A DNA stretch of 26,767 nucleotides from an uncultured Oscillospiraceae bacterium. GTDB taxonomy: Bacteria > Bacillota > Clostridia > Oscillospirales > Ruminococcaceae. Of this stretch, positions 14,826 through 23,257 are shown piece after piece. The position numbers and the translations under genes were made by a program. Each line of letters begins with the position of its first letter. Position 1 is the first letter of the stretch. Under the pieces are notes generated by a model. It was not told the DNA's origin, searched no databases, and worked only from the letters and a program-made list of their open reading frames with translations. The DNA lies in the NCBI GenBank assembly GCA_900556525.1, contig USOZ01000004.1:1-26767 (forward strand). The letters are read 5' to 3'.

Positions 14826-17621
14826 TTACTTTGAGAGAACACTTGCGCAGCGTTCGCAAAGGTCGGAATATTCTGCATTTTTTCCGACAGTATCGGAGTA
14901 TGTCCAGCAACGGGCGCACTTTTCGCCGTCAGCCTTTACAACAGTTATCGAAAGACCTTCAACATTTCCGTGGAACTCGCCTTCGCCGTCCGCAAGCTCA
15001 ACTTGCGATACGATAAACGCCTTATTTAACACAGGAAGAATGTCGGATAAGTCATCATTTGTATGAAGAATTACCTTAGCTTCCAGCGACTTGCCTATAA
15101 CCTTTTCATTTCTCTTCTGTTCAAGCGCAACAAGCACATCATCGCGAATTGCGTGAATCTTGTCCCACTTTGCGGTATCAACGGAAATTCCGGTCGCTTC
15201 AGGCATACGATTGAATACAACATTTCTTGCATCGTCGCCGCTCTTCTTAGGAAGCTCCTTCCATATCTCATCTGCCGTAAACGTAATTATAGGCGCAATA
15301 AGACGAGTAAGGCCGCTGAGAATGATATACATTGCCGTCTGAGCCGCGCGTCTGTCCTCGCCCTCGGCTGCTTCACAATAAAGTCTGTCCTTGATAATAT
15401 CAAGATAGAAGTTAGACATATCAACAACGCAGAAGCTGTTGATCGCATGATAAGCGTGGTAATAGTCCATATCTTCGTAGGACTTCTTAACTTTTTCGAT
15501 AAGGCTATCGAACTTTGAAACAGCCCACTTGTCAATGTCGGTAAGCTTATCGAGAGCTACCATGTCCGTATCGGGATTGAATCCCTTTCCGTTGCAGAGA
15601 TTGCCAAGCATAAAGCGAGCAGTGTTACGGATCTTGCGGTAAGTTTCTGAAAGCTGTTTTAAAATGTCTTGTGAAACACGAATATCACTATGATAATCAA
15701 GCGATGTTACCCAAAGGCGAAGAACGTCTGCGCCATACTGCTTGATGACTTCTTCGGGTACAATGTAGTTGCCCTTGGACTTGGACATTTTTTCGCCCTT
15801 TCCGTCAACAATCCAGCCATGAGTGCATACAGCCTTATAGGGAGCATGACCAGTACACGCAACAGACGTAAGGAGCGAACTCTGGAACCAGCCTCTGTAC
15901 TGGTCACAGCCTTCAAGGTAAAGATCAGCGGGAGAACGAAGATAATCACGTTCTTCGAGAACGGCAGCATGGGTACAGCCGGAATCGAACCAAACGTCAA
16001 AAATGTCCATTTCTTTTGTAAACTCGCCGCAGCCACATTCACATTTTACGGTATCGGGGATAAATTCGGAAGGATCCTTTGAATACCATACGTCAGAGCT
16101 TTCTTTTCTGAATAGGTCGGAGATCGCCTTGATAGATTCGGGAGTAACAACGGGCTTTCCGCACTTCTTACAATACAGAACAGGAATCGGAACGCCCCAG
16201 CGGCGCTGACGTGAAATACACCAGTCGCTTCTGTCGCGAACCATGTTCTTTATGCGCTCTTCGCCCCAACCGGGAATCCACTGAACCTCTTCAATAGCCT
16301 TAACAGCTTCGTCCGCAAATTTTTCAACGGAACAGAACCACTGTTCAGTAGCGCGATAAATAATCGGCTTATGGCATCTCCAGCAATGAGGGTACTGGTG
16401 AACGATTTTTTCAATAGCAAGCAGAGCATTAAGCTCTTCCAGCTTCTTTGCGATAGCCTTGTTGGCTTCATCTGTGGTAAGTCCGGCAAATTCGCCCGCT
16501 TCATCAGTGAGCTTTCCCTTGCTGTCAACAGGAACAATAATCTTGAAAAGCCCCTTGTAACTGTTGCATACTTCATAGTCCTCAACACCAAAGCCGGGAG
16601 CTGTATGAACGCAGCCTGTACCACTGTCAAGCGTTACATGATCGCCGACAATCATTATGGACTTGCGGTCAAGAAAAGGATGCTGAGTTTCAAGCATTTC
16701 AAAGTCCTTACCGACAAAGCTGCCGTGCGTGGTGTAGTTCTTTACGCCGATTCCGTCCATAACTGTGGAAACAAGCTCGGTCGCCATAAGCAGATAATCG
16801 CCGCAATGCTTATTATCGGAGTCCTCTATCTTAACAAAAGTATATTCATAGTTAGGACCAAGACAAATTGCGAGGTTTCCGGGCAGAGTCCATGTCGTGG
16901 TTGTCCAAATAACCGCATATGCTCTGGAAAGATCAATATCAGTGCCGCTGAGCTTACCCTTATCGTCAGTGATCTTGAACTTTACATAAATCGAATGACA
17001 CTCGTCGTTTTCGTATTCAATTTCAGCTTCTGCAAGCGCAGTATTGCAGTCGGCGCACCAGTAAACAGGCTTTAAACCCTTGTACATAAGCCCACGCTGC
17101 GCCATTTTTCCGAACACTTCGACCTGCTTCGCCTCAAATTCAGGCTTGATTGTAAGATACGGGTCGTCGAAATCGCCCCAAACGCCAAGACGCTTGAACT
17201 GAGCCTTTTGACCGTCAAGGCAGGAAAGCGCAAACTCACGGCAGCACTTACGCAATTCAACAGGATCAATCGCTCCGCTGTCCGCGCCTATCTGCTTGAG
17301 CGCTTTAAGTTCGATCGGCAGACCATGACAGTCCCAACCCGGAACATACGGTGCCTGATAACCGGACATGGACTTGTACTTTACAATAATATCCTTTAAA
17401 ATCTTGTTAAGCGCGGTACCCATATGAATATCGCCGTTTGCATAAGGAGGTCCGTCGTGAAGAATGTACTTAGGTAAACCCTCGTTTTTCTTCTGAAGCT
17501 CATAGTAAACCCGATCGGTTTCCCATTCCTCAAGCCATTTCGGTTCTCTTGCGGGCAGATTTCCCCTCATCGGGTAATCGGTCTGCGGCAGATTCAGTGT
17601 TTCATTGTAATCCTGTGCCAT
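14826..17621 (-). CDS. ileS: Isoleucyl-tRNA synthetase
   Basis: The 931-aa class I synthetase charges tRNA-Ile and edits mischarged valine. Near the N terminus is PPYANGDIHMGTALN (58-72), where the HIGH motif reads HMGT. The KMSKS loop is GEKMSKSKGN near residue 600, with the editing domain in between. The C-terminal zinc finger is complete: Cys902, Cys905, Cys922, Cys925. The length fits the bacterial type 1 IleRS. It follows divIVA by 24 bases, as in many Firmicutes. No T-box leader fits in that gap, so control would come from the upstream operon. AAAGGACAT supports the start. Confidence 0.96.
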   Translation of the reverse strand: MAQDYNETLNLPQTDYPMRGNLPAREPKWLEEWETDRVYYELQKKNEGLPKYILHDGPPYANGDIHMGTALNKILKDIIVKYKSMSGYQAPYVPGWDCHGLPIELKALKQIGADSGAIDPVELRKCCREFALSCLDGQKAQFKRLGVWGDFDDPYLTIKPEFEAKQVEVFGKMAQRGLMYKGLKPVYWCADCNTALAEAEIEYENDECHSIYVKFKITDDKGKLSGTDIDLSRAYAVIWTTTTWTLPGNLAICLGPNYEYTFVKIEDSDNKHCGDYLLMATELVSTVMDGIGVKNYTTHGSFVGKDFEMLETQHPFLDRKSIMIVGDHVTLDSGTGCVHTAPGFGVEDYEVCNSYKGLFKIIVPVDSKGKLTDEAGEFAGLTTDEANKAIAKKLEELNALLAIEKIVHQYPHCWRCHKPIIYRATEQWFCSVEKFADEAVKAIEEVQWIPGWGEERIKNMVRDRSDWCISRQRRWGVPIPVLYCKKCGKPVVTPESIKAISDLFRKESSDVWYSKDPSEFIPDTVKCECGCGEFTKEMDIFDVWFDSGCTHAAVLEERDYLRSPADLYLEGCDQYRGWFQSSLLTSVACTGHAPYKAVCTHGWIVDGKGEKMSKSKGNYIVPEEVIKQYGADVLRLWVTSLDYHSDIRVSQDILKQLSETYRKIRNTARFMLGNLCNGKGFNPDTDMVALDKLTDIDKWAVSKFDSLIEKVKKSYEDMDYYHAYHAINSFCVVDMSNFYLDIIKDRLYCEAAEGEDRRAAQTAMYIILSGLTRLIAPIITFTADEIWKELPKKSGDDARNVVFNRMPEATGISVDTAKWDKIHAIRDDVLVALEQKRNEKVIGKSLEAKVILHTNDDLSDILPVLNKAFIVSQVELADGEGEFHGNVEGLSITVVKADGEKCARCWTYSDTVGKNAEYSDLCERCASVLSK

Positions 17622-17645
17622 TGACGTTATGTCCTTTCTTTTAGG

Positions 17646-18587
17646 TTATCTTCTTTTCTTTTTATTATTGTTGTTATTGCCTGTATTGTTGCCGAATTCC
17701 AGCTTTTCATACTTTGTGCTTCTGTTGTTGTTCTTAGCCTTGTTTTTCAGAAAATCGGGTGTATCGTCTTCTTCGTCGGTTTCACCGCCAAAAGCGTTTT
17801 CAACAGAAAATCCGCCGGGTTCGTCGGTTTCTTCAACTTCTTCGGATTCAGCTTCCTGAACGGGAATTTCAGCAAAAGAATTTACAACTTTAATGTCGGA
17901 ATCGTCTTCTTTTTCTTCGTCAGCCACTGCAACACCTTCAGCAGCGCTTGCCTTCTGCTGTTCAAGCAGTTCGCGTAGTTTCTCGGTATTATGGTCGACA
18001 GTAGTTTCCTTTATAAATTCGTTTTCACACTGCTCGGGAATTTTCTTGATAAATTCCATATGATTTGTGTATTCAACGATAAGACGGGTTCTGAAATCCT
18101 CCGCTTCGCGCTTAGTACGGGCAAGAATTTCCTTATCAATTTCCGTCTGAATTTCCATTTCGGTGTGAATATCATTTGCTTTCTTGGTCGCTTCATCTTC
18201 AATGCGCTGTTTTTCCGCAAGTGCATCAGCAATGATTTTTTCAGCTTCCGCCTGTTTCTGCGCAACAATCGCGTCAGCGTCGGCGATCATTTTGTCGCAC
18301 TTATCCTGCGCTTCTTGAATCATTTCGGCAGACTTTTCCTTAGCGGCAGCGATAACCGCATTACCCTGCTTCTGTGCACCGAGAAGAGCCTCTTTTAATG
18401 CGTCCTCATCTTCACGATACTCTTGGATCTTACTGGCAAGAATATCAAGCTTTTTGTTGAGTTCTTCTTTCTCCTTGTTATTTTGCAAAATTTCCATTGA
18501 GATTTCGCTTAAATACTCGTCTACTTCCTCTTTTTTGTAACCGCGCATTGCTTCCGAAAATTTTCTTCCGCTGATTGCTGTTTCCAT
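17646..18587 (-). CDS. divIVA: DivIVA-family cell division/polarity protein
   Basis: The 313-aa protein begins with a DivIVA lipid-binding N-terminal region (RKFSEAMRGYKKEEVDEYL, residues 8-26). A long coiled coil rich in Ala, Glu and Lys follows (about 35-215). The tail is acidic and disordered (about 220-285), and the end is Asn- and Lys-rich (NNTGNNNNNKKKRR). DivIVA gathers at strongly curved membrane at septa and poles and positions division or growth proteins. The tail is longer than in B. subtilis DivIVA (about 164 aa). It lies between ylmH and ileS, the standard Firmicute position. The ribosome site is AAAGGAAAGGAAGGG. Confidence 0.9.
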   Translation of the reverse strand: METAISGRKFSEAMRGYKKEEVDEYLSEISMEILQNNKEKEELNKKLDILASKIQEYREDEDALKEALLGAQKQGNAVIAAAKEKSAEMIQEAQDKCDKMIADADAIVAQKQAEAEKIIADALAEKQRIEDEATKKANDIHTEMEIQTEIDKEILARTKREAEDFRTRLIVEYTNHMEFIKKIPEQCENEFIKETTVDHNTEKLRELLEQQKASAAEGVAVADEEKEDDSDIKVVNSFAEIPVQEAESEEVEETDEPGGFSVENAFGGETDEEDDTPDFLKNKAKNNNRSTKYEKLEFGNNTGNNNNNKKKRR

Positions 18588-18623
18588 GTAAACCCTTCCT
18601 TTCCTTTGCCGGATATTTACGAA

Positions 18624-19361
18624 TCAACTGTATTTTTTCAGCTTTATTCTGAGTCGTCCTTTTTTCGTTTCCGAACCGCCGGGAATAAGTACAAATTTAC
18701 CATATCCGCGCATGGTAAGAATGTCCCCGTCTGTAAGAAGTTTGCTTACATTTGTGCAAACCCCGTAATTGAGCATAAAATGCCCCAATTTTATGTAATC
18801 CGCCGATTTTTCGCGGCTTAATCCCGATACTGCACTTACAACACAATCGGCGCGTAAAGACGCAACGACAACATTTTGTTCGGTAAACCGAATTTCGGGA
18901 ACAGCGCGGGTTATACCCTCGCTTGCCGAAACGCCTGTTCTACCGATTTTTGTAAGTCCCGAGATAAGCGAAAAAGCTGTTTTAGTGCAAAAAACAATCG
19001 CATAGCCGTCGGCAGTTAATATATCTCCTATCTGATCCCGATTTATTCCGAGAGAAAGAAATGAACCGAGAAAATCCCTATGACTTAGGGAATCTGCACT
19101 CCGAAAAGTAAATGTCAGAGAATAAAAGGGAAAAATTTCCGTACCGCCCTCAGGGAAAACGCACAGCATTTGCCTTACGCAGTTATCAGAACCGCCCCAA
19201 AAACAGAAATCCACCCCGCGCTCTTCAAGAAGTTCGCGCGCATAACGCTGTTCAGCCTCATTAAGAAAGGCAGAAAAGCCTGATCTGTTCCGCTTTTCGG
19301 AAACGGCAAGCAAATCGCCGACTCTGAGCCGCACCGATTCTCTGACCGAAAGTTCTTTCAT
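18624..19361 (-). CDS. ylmH: YlmH-type S4-domain RNA-binding protein
   Basis: The 245-aa protein has the YlmH N-terminal region (RYARELLEERGVDFCFWGG, about 40-58), a middle domain with LGINRDQIGDIL (103-114), and a C-terminal S4 domain (about 175-240) with the LSREKSADYIKLGHFMLNYG signature. YlmH homologues bind the ribosome, and in B. subtilis act in rescue of stalled nascent chains as an RqcH-independent factor. The gene sits between sepF and divIVA, in the conserved ylm cluster. Its ATG overlaps the sepF stop codon (TGATG), so it is translationally coupled. Confidence 0.88.
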   Translation of the reverse strand: MKELSVRESVRLRVGDLLAVSEKRNRSGFSAFLNEAEQRYARELLEERGVDFCFWGGSDNCVRQMLCVFPEGGTEIFPFYSLTFTFRSADSLSHRDFLGSFLSLGINRDQIGDILTADGYAIVFCTKTAFSLISGLTKIGRTGVSASEGITRAVPEIRFTEQNVVVASLRADCVVSAVSGLSREKSADYIKLGHFMLNYGVCTNVSKLLTDGDILTMRGYGKFVLIPGGSETKKGRLRIKLKKYS

Positions 19362-19813
19362 CAGATAAAATCAGCGTTATTGCCGAGTTCGTCAATCATG
19401 TCGCCCGAAATGTCAACATTAACGGGAACAATAATGTAAGTCGTGTTTGCAATGCGTTTCAGCTCGCCGTCAGTTGCATAAGCAACGCCGCCGAGAAAGT
19501 CGATAAGACGATTTGAAACGTCTTTATTTGTGTTATCAAGGTTAAGAACTACAGTTTTCTTGTTCTTGAAATGGTCTGCGATAGCGGCAGCGTCGCTGTA
19601 CTTTTCGGGCTTTACCACAATAACCTGTAAATGAGTCGTTGCGGGAATGCTCATCATCTTGCTGCTCTTGATAGATGACTTTGAGGGACTTGAATAACTG
19701 TCATCAAAGCTTACGGTTGACGGTAAATCGTCCGAATAATCGTTATCTGAGCCGTAATCATCTTCCCCGTTGTTATAACCGGTAATTTTCTTGAATTGAT
19801 CCATGAAACCCAT
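19361..19813 (-). CDS. sepF: Cell division protein SepF
   Basis: The 150-aa protein starts with a short membrane-binding amphipathic helix (MGFMDQFKKITGY). An acidic Ser/Asp-rich linker (14-58) leads to the conserved SepF core (about 62-145), including VVKPEKYSDAAAIADHFKNKK and VVLNLDNTNKDVSNRLIDFLGG. SepF tethers FtsZ to the membrane and shapes the septum. It follows yggS by 18 bases and carries the ribosome site GGGAGGATT. Length and order agree with the family. Confidence 0.93.
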   Translation of the reverse strand: MGFMDQFKKITGYNNGEDDYGSDNDYSDDLPSTVSFDDSYSSPSKSSIKSSKMMSIPATTHLQVIVVKPEKYSDAAAIADHFKNKKTVVLNLDNTNKDVSNRLIDFLGGVAYATDGELKRIANTTYIIVPVNVDISGDMIDELGNNADFI

Positions 19814-19831
19814 GAGTGAATCCTCCCAAAA

Positions 19832-20548
19832 TTAGTATTTCCTATATCCAAATAGCAAGCTTCCGATTCTTACTATTGTTGAACCATATTTGATTGCCGT
19901 TTCAAAATCGCCCGACATACCCATTGAAAGCGTATCTATGAGAAACTTGTTATTTTGAGCAAATTTCTCACCAAGATCGCCGTATAACCGCTGCATACGC
20001 TCAAAAAAGTGCTCTGAACTTCCATTATTATCAACGGGCGGTATCGTCATAAGTCCTCTTATTTGCAACCCGGGCAATTCTCCCGCCTGTTCGGCAAGTT
20101 CAAAAAGCATTTCCGGAGCAATGCCGCTCTTGCTCTCCTCACCGCCTATATTGACTTCAAGCAGAATATCCATTGTCCGATCCGCAGACGTTGCACGGCG
20201 GCTTATCTCCTGCGCCAATTTTATGCTGTCAACGGAGTGTATCATATTCACTTTATCAATGATATACTTCACTTTATTCGTCTGAAGTCCACCGATAAAA
20301 TGCACTTCGCACGGAGAGTAGCTTTCGCGCTTATCCAAATATTCCTGAACACGATTCTCTCCGAGCAAATCAATTCCAAGTGAAACTGCGTGATTTACGA
20401 TTTCGGGCGGAACCGTTTTTGTTACTGCCATAAAGCGCACATTGTCAGTTCTCCCCGCTTTGAGCTTTGCTTCTTCAATTTTTTCCGAAAGACGGCGATA
20501 GCTTTCCGTTACCGCGCTGAGTCTGTTATCCGATAATTTTTCCGTCAT
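19832..20548 (-). CDS. yggS: YggS/YlmE-family PLP-binding homeostasis protein
   Basis: The 238-aa protein is a single-domain alanine-racemase-like barrel. The PLP lysine is Lys44 in MAVTKTVPP, followed by LGENRVQEYLDK. Further signatures are HFIGGLQTNKVKYI, EVNIGGEESKSGI and LSMGMSGDFETAIKYGSTIVRIGS, the last holding the phosphate-binding residues. YggS proteins buffer pyridoxal phosphate and affect amino-acid balance; they lack racemase activity. The start at 20548 lies 23 bases inside the upstream HlyD-like gene and has AGGAGGAAAGGA, so the overlap is probably real and couples the two. Confidence 0.93.
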   Translation of the reverse strand: MTEKLSDNRLSAVTESYRRLSEKIEEAKLKAGRTDNVRFMAVTKTVPPEIVNHAVSLGIDLLGENRVQEYLDKRESYSPCEVHFIGGLQTNKVKYIIDKVNMIHSVDSIKLAQEISRRATSADRTMDILLEVNIGGEESKSGIAPEMLFELAEQAGELPGLQIRGLMTIPPVDNNGSSEHFFERMQRLYGDLGEKFAQNNKFLIDTLSMGMSGDFETAIKYGSTIVRIGSLLFGYRKY

Positions 20549-21761
20549 ACAAATCCTTTCCTCCTACAATTACTGTATCATATAAGGAGATATATCCGTC
20601 CAAATTGCTGGTATTCTCAACGAGAGTGTAATCCTCCTCGGAAATAATCTGCTTTATCTGCTTAAAAACAACTTCTATACCTTTTCTGGTATATACGCCC
20701 GCTTTTCCGTCTACTATTCGTATAGCGCTTGTCGGTATGCGTATTCCTTCGTAGTTGTCCATAAGAAGTTTAACTTGAGCCACTCGCCCGTCAACAAATT
20801 CAGAGGAAAACGTATCACATTCAAAGATACAAATGCTGCTTCCGTCTTCCTGACGTTTAAGGCTCACAACTTTCGCGTCAACATCCTGCTGGGAATATCC
20901 TACACGAAGCGTTACTTCGGCGCCCTCAAACACAGTTCCCATGCGAACGGTATTAAGAATGGCAACCATGTACCACTTATACCCGTCTATCAGCTTTCCG
21001 ATAACTCCCGCAGGATTTGATTCCGCAGTGTCCGCCGCAAGTATCTGCTCGATTTGCTCTTTTGAAAGGTCAAAAACAGTTTCGCTGTTAAGAATATCCT
21101 CATAGCCATCAACCGAGCTTACAAAATAACCTGTTTCTCCGATCGAGACCGCATAAGGATCGCGTGAGATCTGAGCTTTAAGCTGCGTAATCTGATTGTT
21201 TATATCCTGAATTTTTTCAGCATACGAAGTTTCAGTTCCTTTAACAATCTCTTTTTTACTGCGAAGATTAAGCATATCGCTTTTCAGCGCCGAAGCGGAT
21301 TTATAATCTCCGTCACACAAATGCTGCATCATTTCGGAATGCTTGTCATATATTTGATTCGAGAAAGACTCAAGCTGGGAGCTGTCGGTTCCGACGAGTG
21401 CCTGGGCGTCCTGCAAAACGGTTCGCCGAGCGATAAGATCGTCAATCTGCTGCTGATATGCCAAGTCGGACTGATTTCGATAAACCTCGGCAATTACAGA
21501 GTTCTTAGCAATTTTATAGCCGTCGGGGTGAGTATAATTTATTACCCCGTTAGCGTGGTACGAAACCAGCTTTTCATTGCGGACATAAATGCCCTTAAAA
21601 CCGATATAATCGGTGGTGGTATAAATTGCCGCAACTTCCGTCGTAATAGGATTATAAAAATGAATTACAAGCTGGCTTACTATCATGATAACGAAGAACA
21701 AGCCTATCAGAAGCCAGATTATACGCGTCGTAAGAGCGCGTTTTTTATCCGTATCTGCCAT
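20526..21761 (-). CDS. HlyD/RND-adaptor-like membrane protein of the division cluster
   Basis: The 411-aa protein has one N-terminal membrane helix (about 12-34). A barrel/lipoyl-like segment follows (GVINYTHPDGYKIAKNSVIAEVY), then a helical hairpin (about 95-200) and a C-terminal beta domain (MGTVFEGAEVTLRVGYSQQDVDAKVVSLKRQ; IRIPTSAIRIVDGKAGVYTRKG) of the HlyD D-domain type. This is the architecture of membrane-fusion proteins, but no transporter gene adjoins it. Genes of this type lie beside yggS/sepF in several clostridia, so a role in envelope or division is possible; I cannot name one. It lies 19 bases after hfq. Confidence 0.75.
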   Translation of the reverse strand: MADTDKKRALTTRIIWLLIGLFFVIMIVSQLVIHFYNPITTEVAAIYTTTDYIGFKGIYVRNEKLVSYHANGVINYTHPDGYKIAKNSVIAEVYRNQSDLAYQQQIDDLIARRTVLQDAQALVGTDSSQLESFSNQIYDKHSEMMQHLCDGDYKSASALKSDMLNLRSKKEIVKGTETSYAEKIQDINNQITQLKAQISRDPYAVSIGETGYFVSSVDGYEDILNSETVFDLSKEQIEQILAADTAESNPAGVIGKLIDGYKWYMVAILNTVRMGTVFEGAEVTLRVGYSQQDVDAKVVSLKRQEDGSSICIFECDTFSSEFVDGRVAQVKLLMDNYEGIRIPTSAIRIVDGKAGVYTRKGIEVVFKQIKQIISEEDYTLVENTSNLDGYISLYDTVIVGGKDLYDGKIIG

Positions 21762-21780
21762 GACTGCCCCCTTATATCAA

Positions 21781-22029
21781 TCAGTTTTCCTTGTCATCCT
21801 TTTCAAAAGCGTCAAGCAGAGAAATAGGTCTTAAAGGTGTGATCGTAGAAATTGCACCTTTATAAATAAGGTTCTGTCTGCCATCAGAGTCAAGTATAAC
21901 AGTGTAATTGTCAAATCCCTTTACAATTCCCTTAAACTGAAATCCGTTTGTAATGTAAATAGTTACCGGGATATGTTCCTTTCTTGCCTGATTAAGAAAC
22001 ACATCCTGTAAATTCATATCCTTTGCCAT
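21781..22029 (-). CDS. hfq: RNA chaperone Hfq with an altered Sm2 motif
   Basis: The 82-aa protein matches Hfq in length and fold. The N-terminal helix is [17 protein letters not shown], the Sm1 part is [25 protein letters not shown], and the Sm2 part is [13 protein letters not shown]. Hfq forms hexamers that bind A-rich and U-rich RNA and help small RNAs pair with targets. In the usual YKHA motif the histidine is replaced by glycine (codon GGT), which would alter the proximal U-binding pore. The order miaA-hfq is widely conserved. The ribosome site is AAAGGAAAT before ATG 22029. Confidence 0.92.
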   Translation of the reverse strand: MAKDMNLQDVFLNQARKEHIPVTIYITNGFQFKGIVKGFDNYTVILDSDGRQNLIYKGAISTITPLRPISLLDAFEKDDKEN

Positions 22030-22083
22030 TTTTTTATTTCCTTTCTTTCTGTAAAATTAAGTCTTTAAGCCTAGAATAAATTT

Positions 22084-22089
22084 ATTATA
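22084..22089 (-). promoter_or_regulatory. Extended -10 promoter before hfq
   Basis: On the minus strand TGCTATAAT gives an extended -10 (TATAAT at 22089-22084) in the 70-bp gap between miaA and hfq. There is no good -35. It would give hfq and the downstream division genes a start of their own near 22077. Confidence 0.5.
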
Positions 22090-22099
22090 GCATACTTTT

Positions 22100-23041
22100 T
22101 TACAAAATGCTAGATTTTTTCAATAAAAATTCTGCATTTTTTAAAATTTTTTCGTAATTGACGGATTTTGTCACTGAAATATGCTGTATTCTTGTATCTT
22201 TTCTAAACCATGTCAACTGCCTTTTGGCATATTTCCGTGTTTCACGTTTAAGCCGTTCAACGCACAGCTCCAGCGGTTCAGCACCGTCAAGATACGGTTT
22301 TAACTCCTTATAGCCTATCGCCTGAGCAGCGGTTATATAATCATCATGCGTGAAAAACTCCCGAGCTTCCTCAACAAGACCCGCTTCAAGCATAATATCA
22401 ACACGTTTGTCAATACGCTCATAAAGCATTTCTCGCTGTTCATAGTCAAGCATAACCATGAACGGATTGTACGGTGACGGATTTCGCCGACTTTCTTCCT
22501 GAAGCCGCGTCATTGTTTTTCCGCTTATTTTGTACACTTCCAGAGCGCGGATAATCCTCGAGAGATTGTTTTCATGAAGCTTTTCGGCGCTTTGTGGGTC
22601 AATTTCACGCAAGCGTTCGAGAAGCGCTCCGTTTCCCTGTTCAACCGCAATATTTCGCATTTTTTCACGAAACTCATAGTCGCAGCCTGTGTCGTCAAAT
22701 TCAATGTTATCAACGAGGGAGTTTATATAAAGCCCCGTTCCCCCGCATATTATCGGCAGTCTTCCTCGAGCATGAATATCTGCAATTATCGGACGCGCCA
22801 TTTCGACATAATCCGCAACGGAAAACGCTTTTGTCGGTTCAAGAAAATCCATCATGTGATGTGGAATTCCCTCTTGCTCATCTTTTGACGGCTTAGCGCT
22901 CGCTATATCCATACCTTTGTATATCTGCATTGAATCGGCAGATACAATTTCCCCGTCAAACTGCTTTGCAAGGTCAATAGCAAGCTTTGTTTTTCCGGAC
23001 GCTGTCGCTCCGCAGACCACCGCTATTCCTATTTTACTCAT
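22100..23041 (-). CDS. miaA: tRNA dimethylallyltransferase
   Basis: The 313-aa protein has the P-loop GATASGKT (11-18), the substrate motif SADSMQIYKGMDI, the signature GGTGLYINSL, and the tRNA-binding block ETRKYAKRQLTWFRKD near the C terminus. It transfers a dimethylallyl group to A37 of tRNAs that read UNN codons. The length is normal. It starts 19 bases after the stop of a mutL remnant, as expected for the conserved mutL-miaA-hfq order, with GGAG about eleven bases ahead of ATG 23041. It is the last clearly host gene before the change in sequence type. Confidence 0.95.
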   Translation of the reverse strand: MSKIGIAVVCGATASGKTKLAIDLAKQFDGEIVSADSMQIYKGMDIASAKPSKDEQEGIPHHMMDFLEPTKAFSVADYVEMARPIIADIHARGRLPIICGGTGLYINSLVDNIEFDDTGCDYEFREKMRNIAVEQGNGALLERLREIDPQSAEKLHENNLSRIIRALEVYKISGKTMTRLQEESRRNPSPYNPFMVMLDYEQREMLYERIDKRVDIMLEAGLVEEAREFFTHDDYITAAQAIGYKELKPYLDGAEPLELCVERLKRETRKYAKRQLTWFRKDTRIQHISVTKSVNYEKILKNAEFLLKKSSIL

Positions 23042-23060
23042 ATATGAACATTCTCCAATT

Positions 23061-23117
23061 TTAAACTATACGGCTGAAATATTTTTCAATCTCATATTTC
23101 GTCAACTTCACCATTAC
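23061..23117 (-). pseudogene. mutL: 3' end of mutL, cut off at the element junction
   Basis: Just upstream of miaA one frame reads VMVKLTKYEIEKYFSRIV and a stop (23063-23061). This agrees with the C-terminal end of MutL proteins, which finish with a K-x-T-K-Y-E-I-E-K-x-F-x-R-I-type helix, and mutL is the usual gene before miaA. Further upstream the same frame gives TDRYIMAI, without the HGRP motif expected there, so similarity to MutL stops at about 23109-23117. The rest of MutL and MutS, the mismatch repair proteins, is not in the window. The call rests on motif memory and gene order; a database search was not possible. Confidence 0.65.
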
Positions 23118-23253
23118 AATAGCCATAATATACCTGTCCGTTATCCATCACAAAGCAGGCTTCCCGGTTTTCGTCTATTTTTTCCAGTTTCTCTGGGCTT
23201 TTCAACACTCTACGACTTCCATCTGTGAATGTCACTGTTATCTTTGTTTCCAT
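23092..23253 (-). CDS. 53-aa ORF of unknown function running into the mutL remnant
   Basis: This ORF (starts METKITVTFTDGSRR, ends NGEVDEI) begins 4 bases after the stop of the ATPase gene. The body has a beta-rich look (VTFTDGS, ACFVMDNGQVYYGYC) and resembles a small genuine protein rather than random sequence. It has no strong ribosome site. Its last codons overlap, in another frame, the 3' end of mutL, so the C-terminal part may be created by the junction. It could be the third gene of the transposition operon, or a truncated larger protein. I do not recognise the family. Confidence 0.5.
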   Translation of the reverse strand: METKITVTFTDGSRRVLKSPEKLEKIDENREACFVMDNGQVYYGYCNGEVDEI

Positions 23254-23257
23254 ATTA

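Noticed and set aside
17622..17645. T-box leader for ileS
   Set aside because: Only 24 bases separate divIVA from ileS, far too few for a T-box.
23092..23135. Precise Mu-type terminus at the mutL junction
   Set aside because: No 5'-TG on the plus strand (or matching CA on the minus strand) occurs before 23135, and no repeated end-binding sites were seen. The boundary is left as a breakpoint, not an annotated end.
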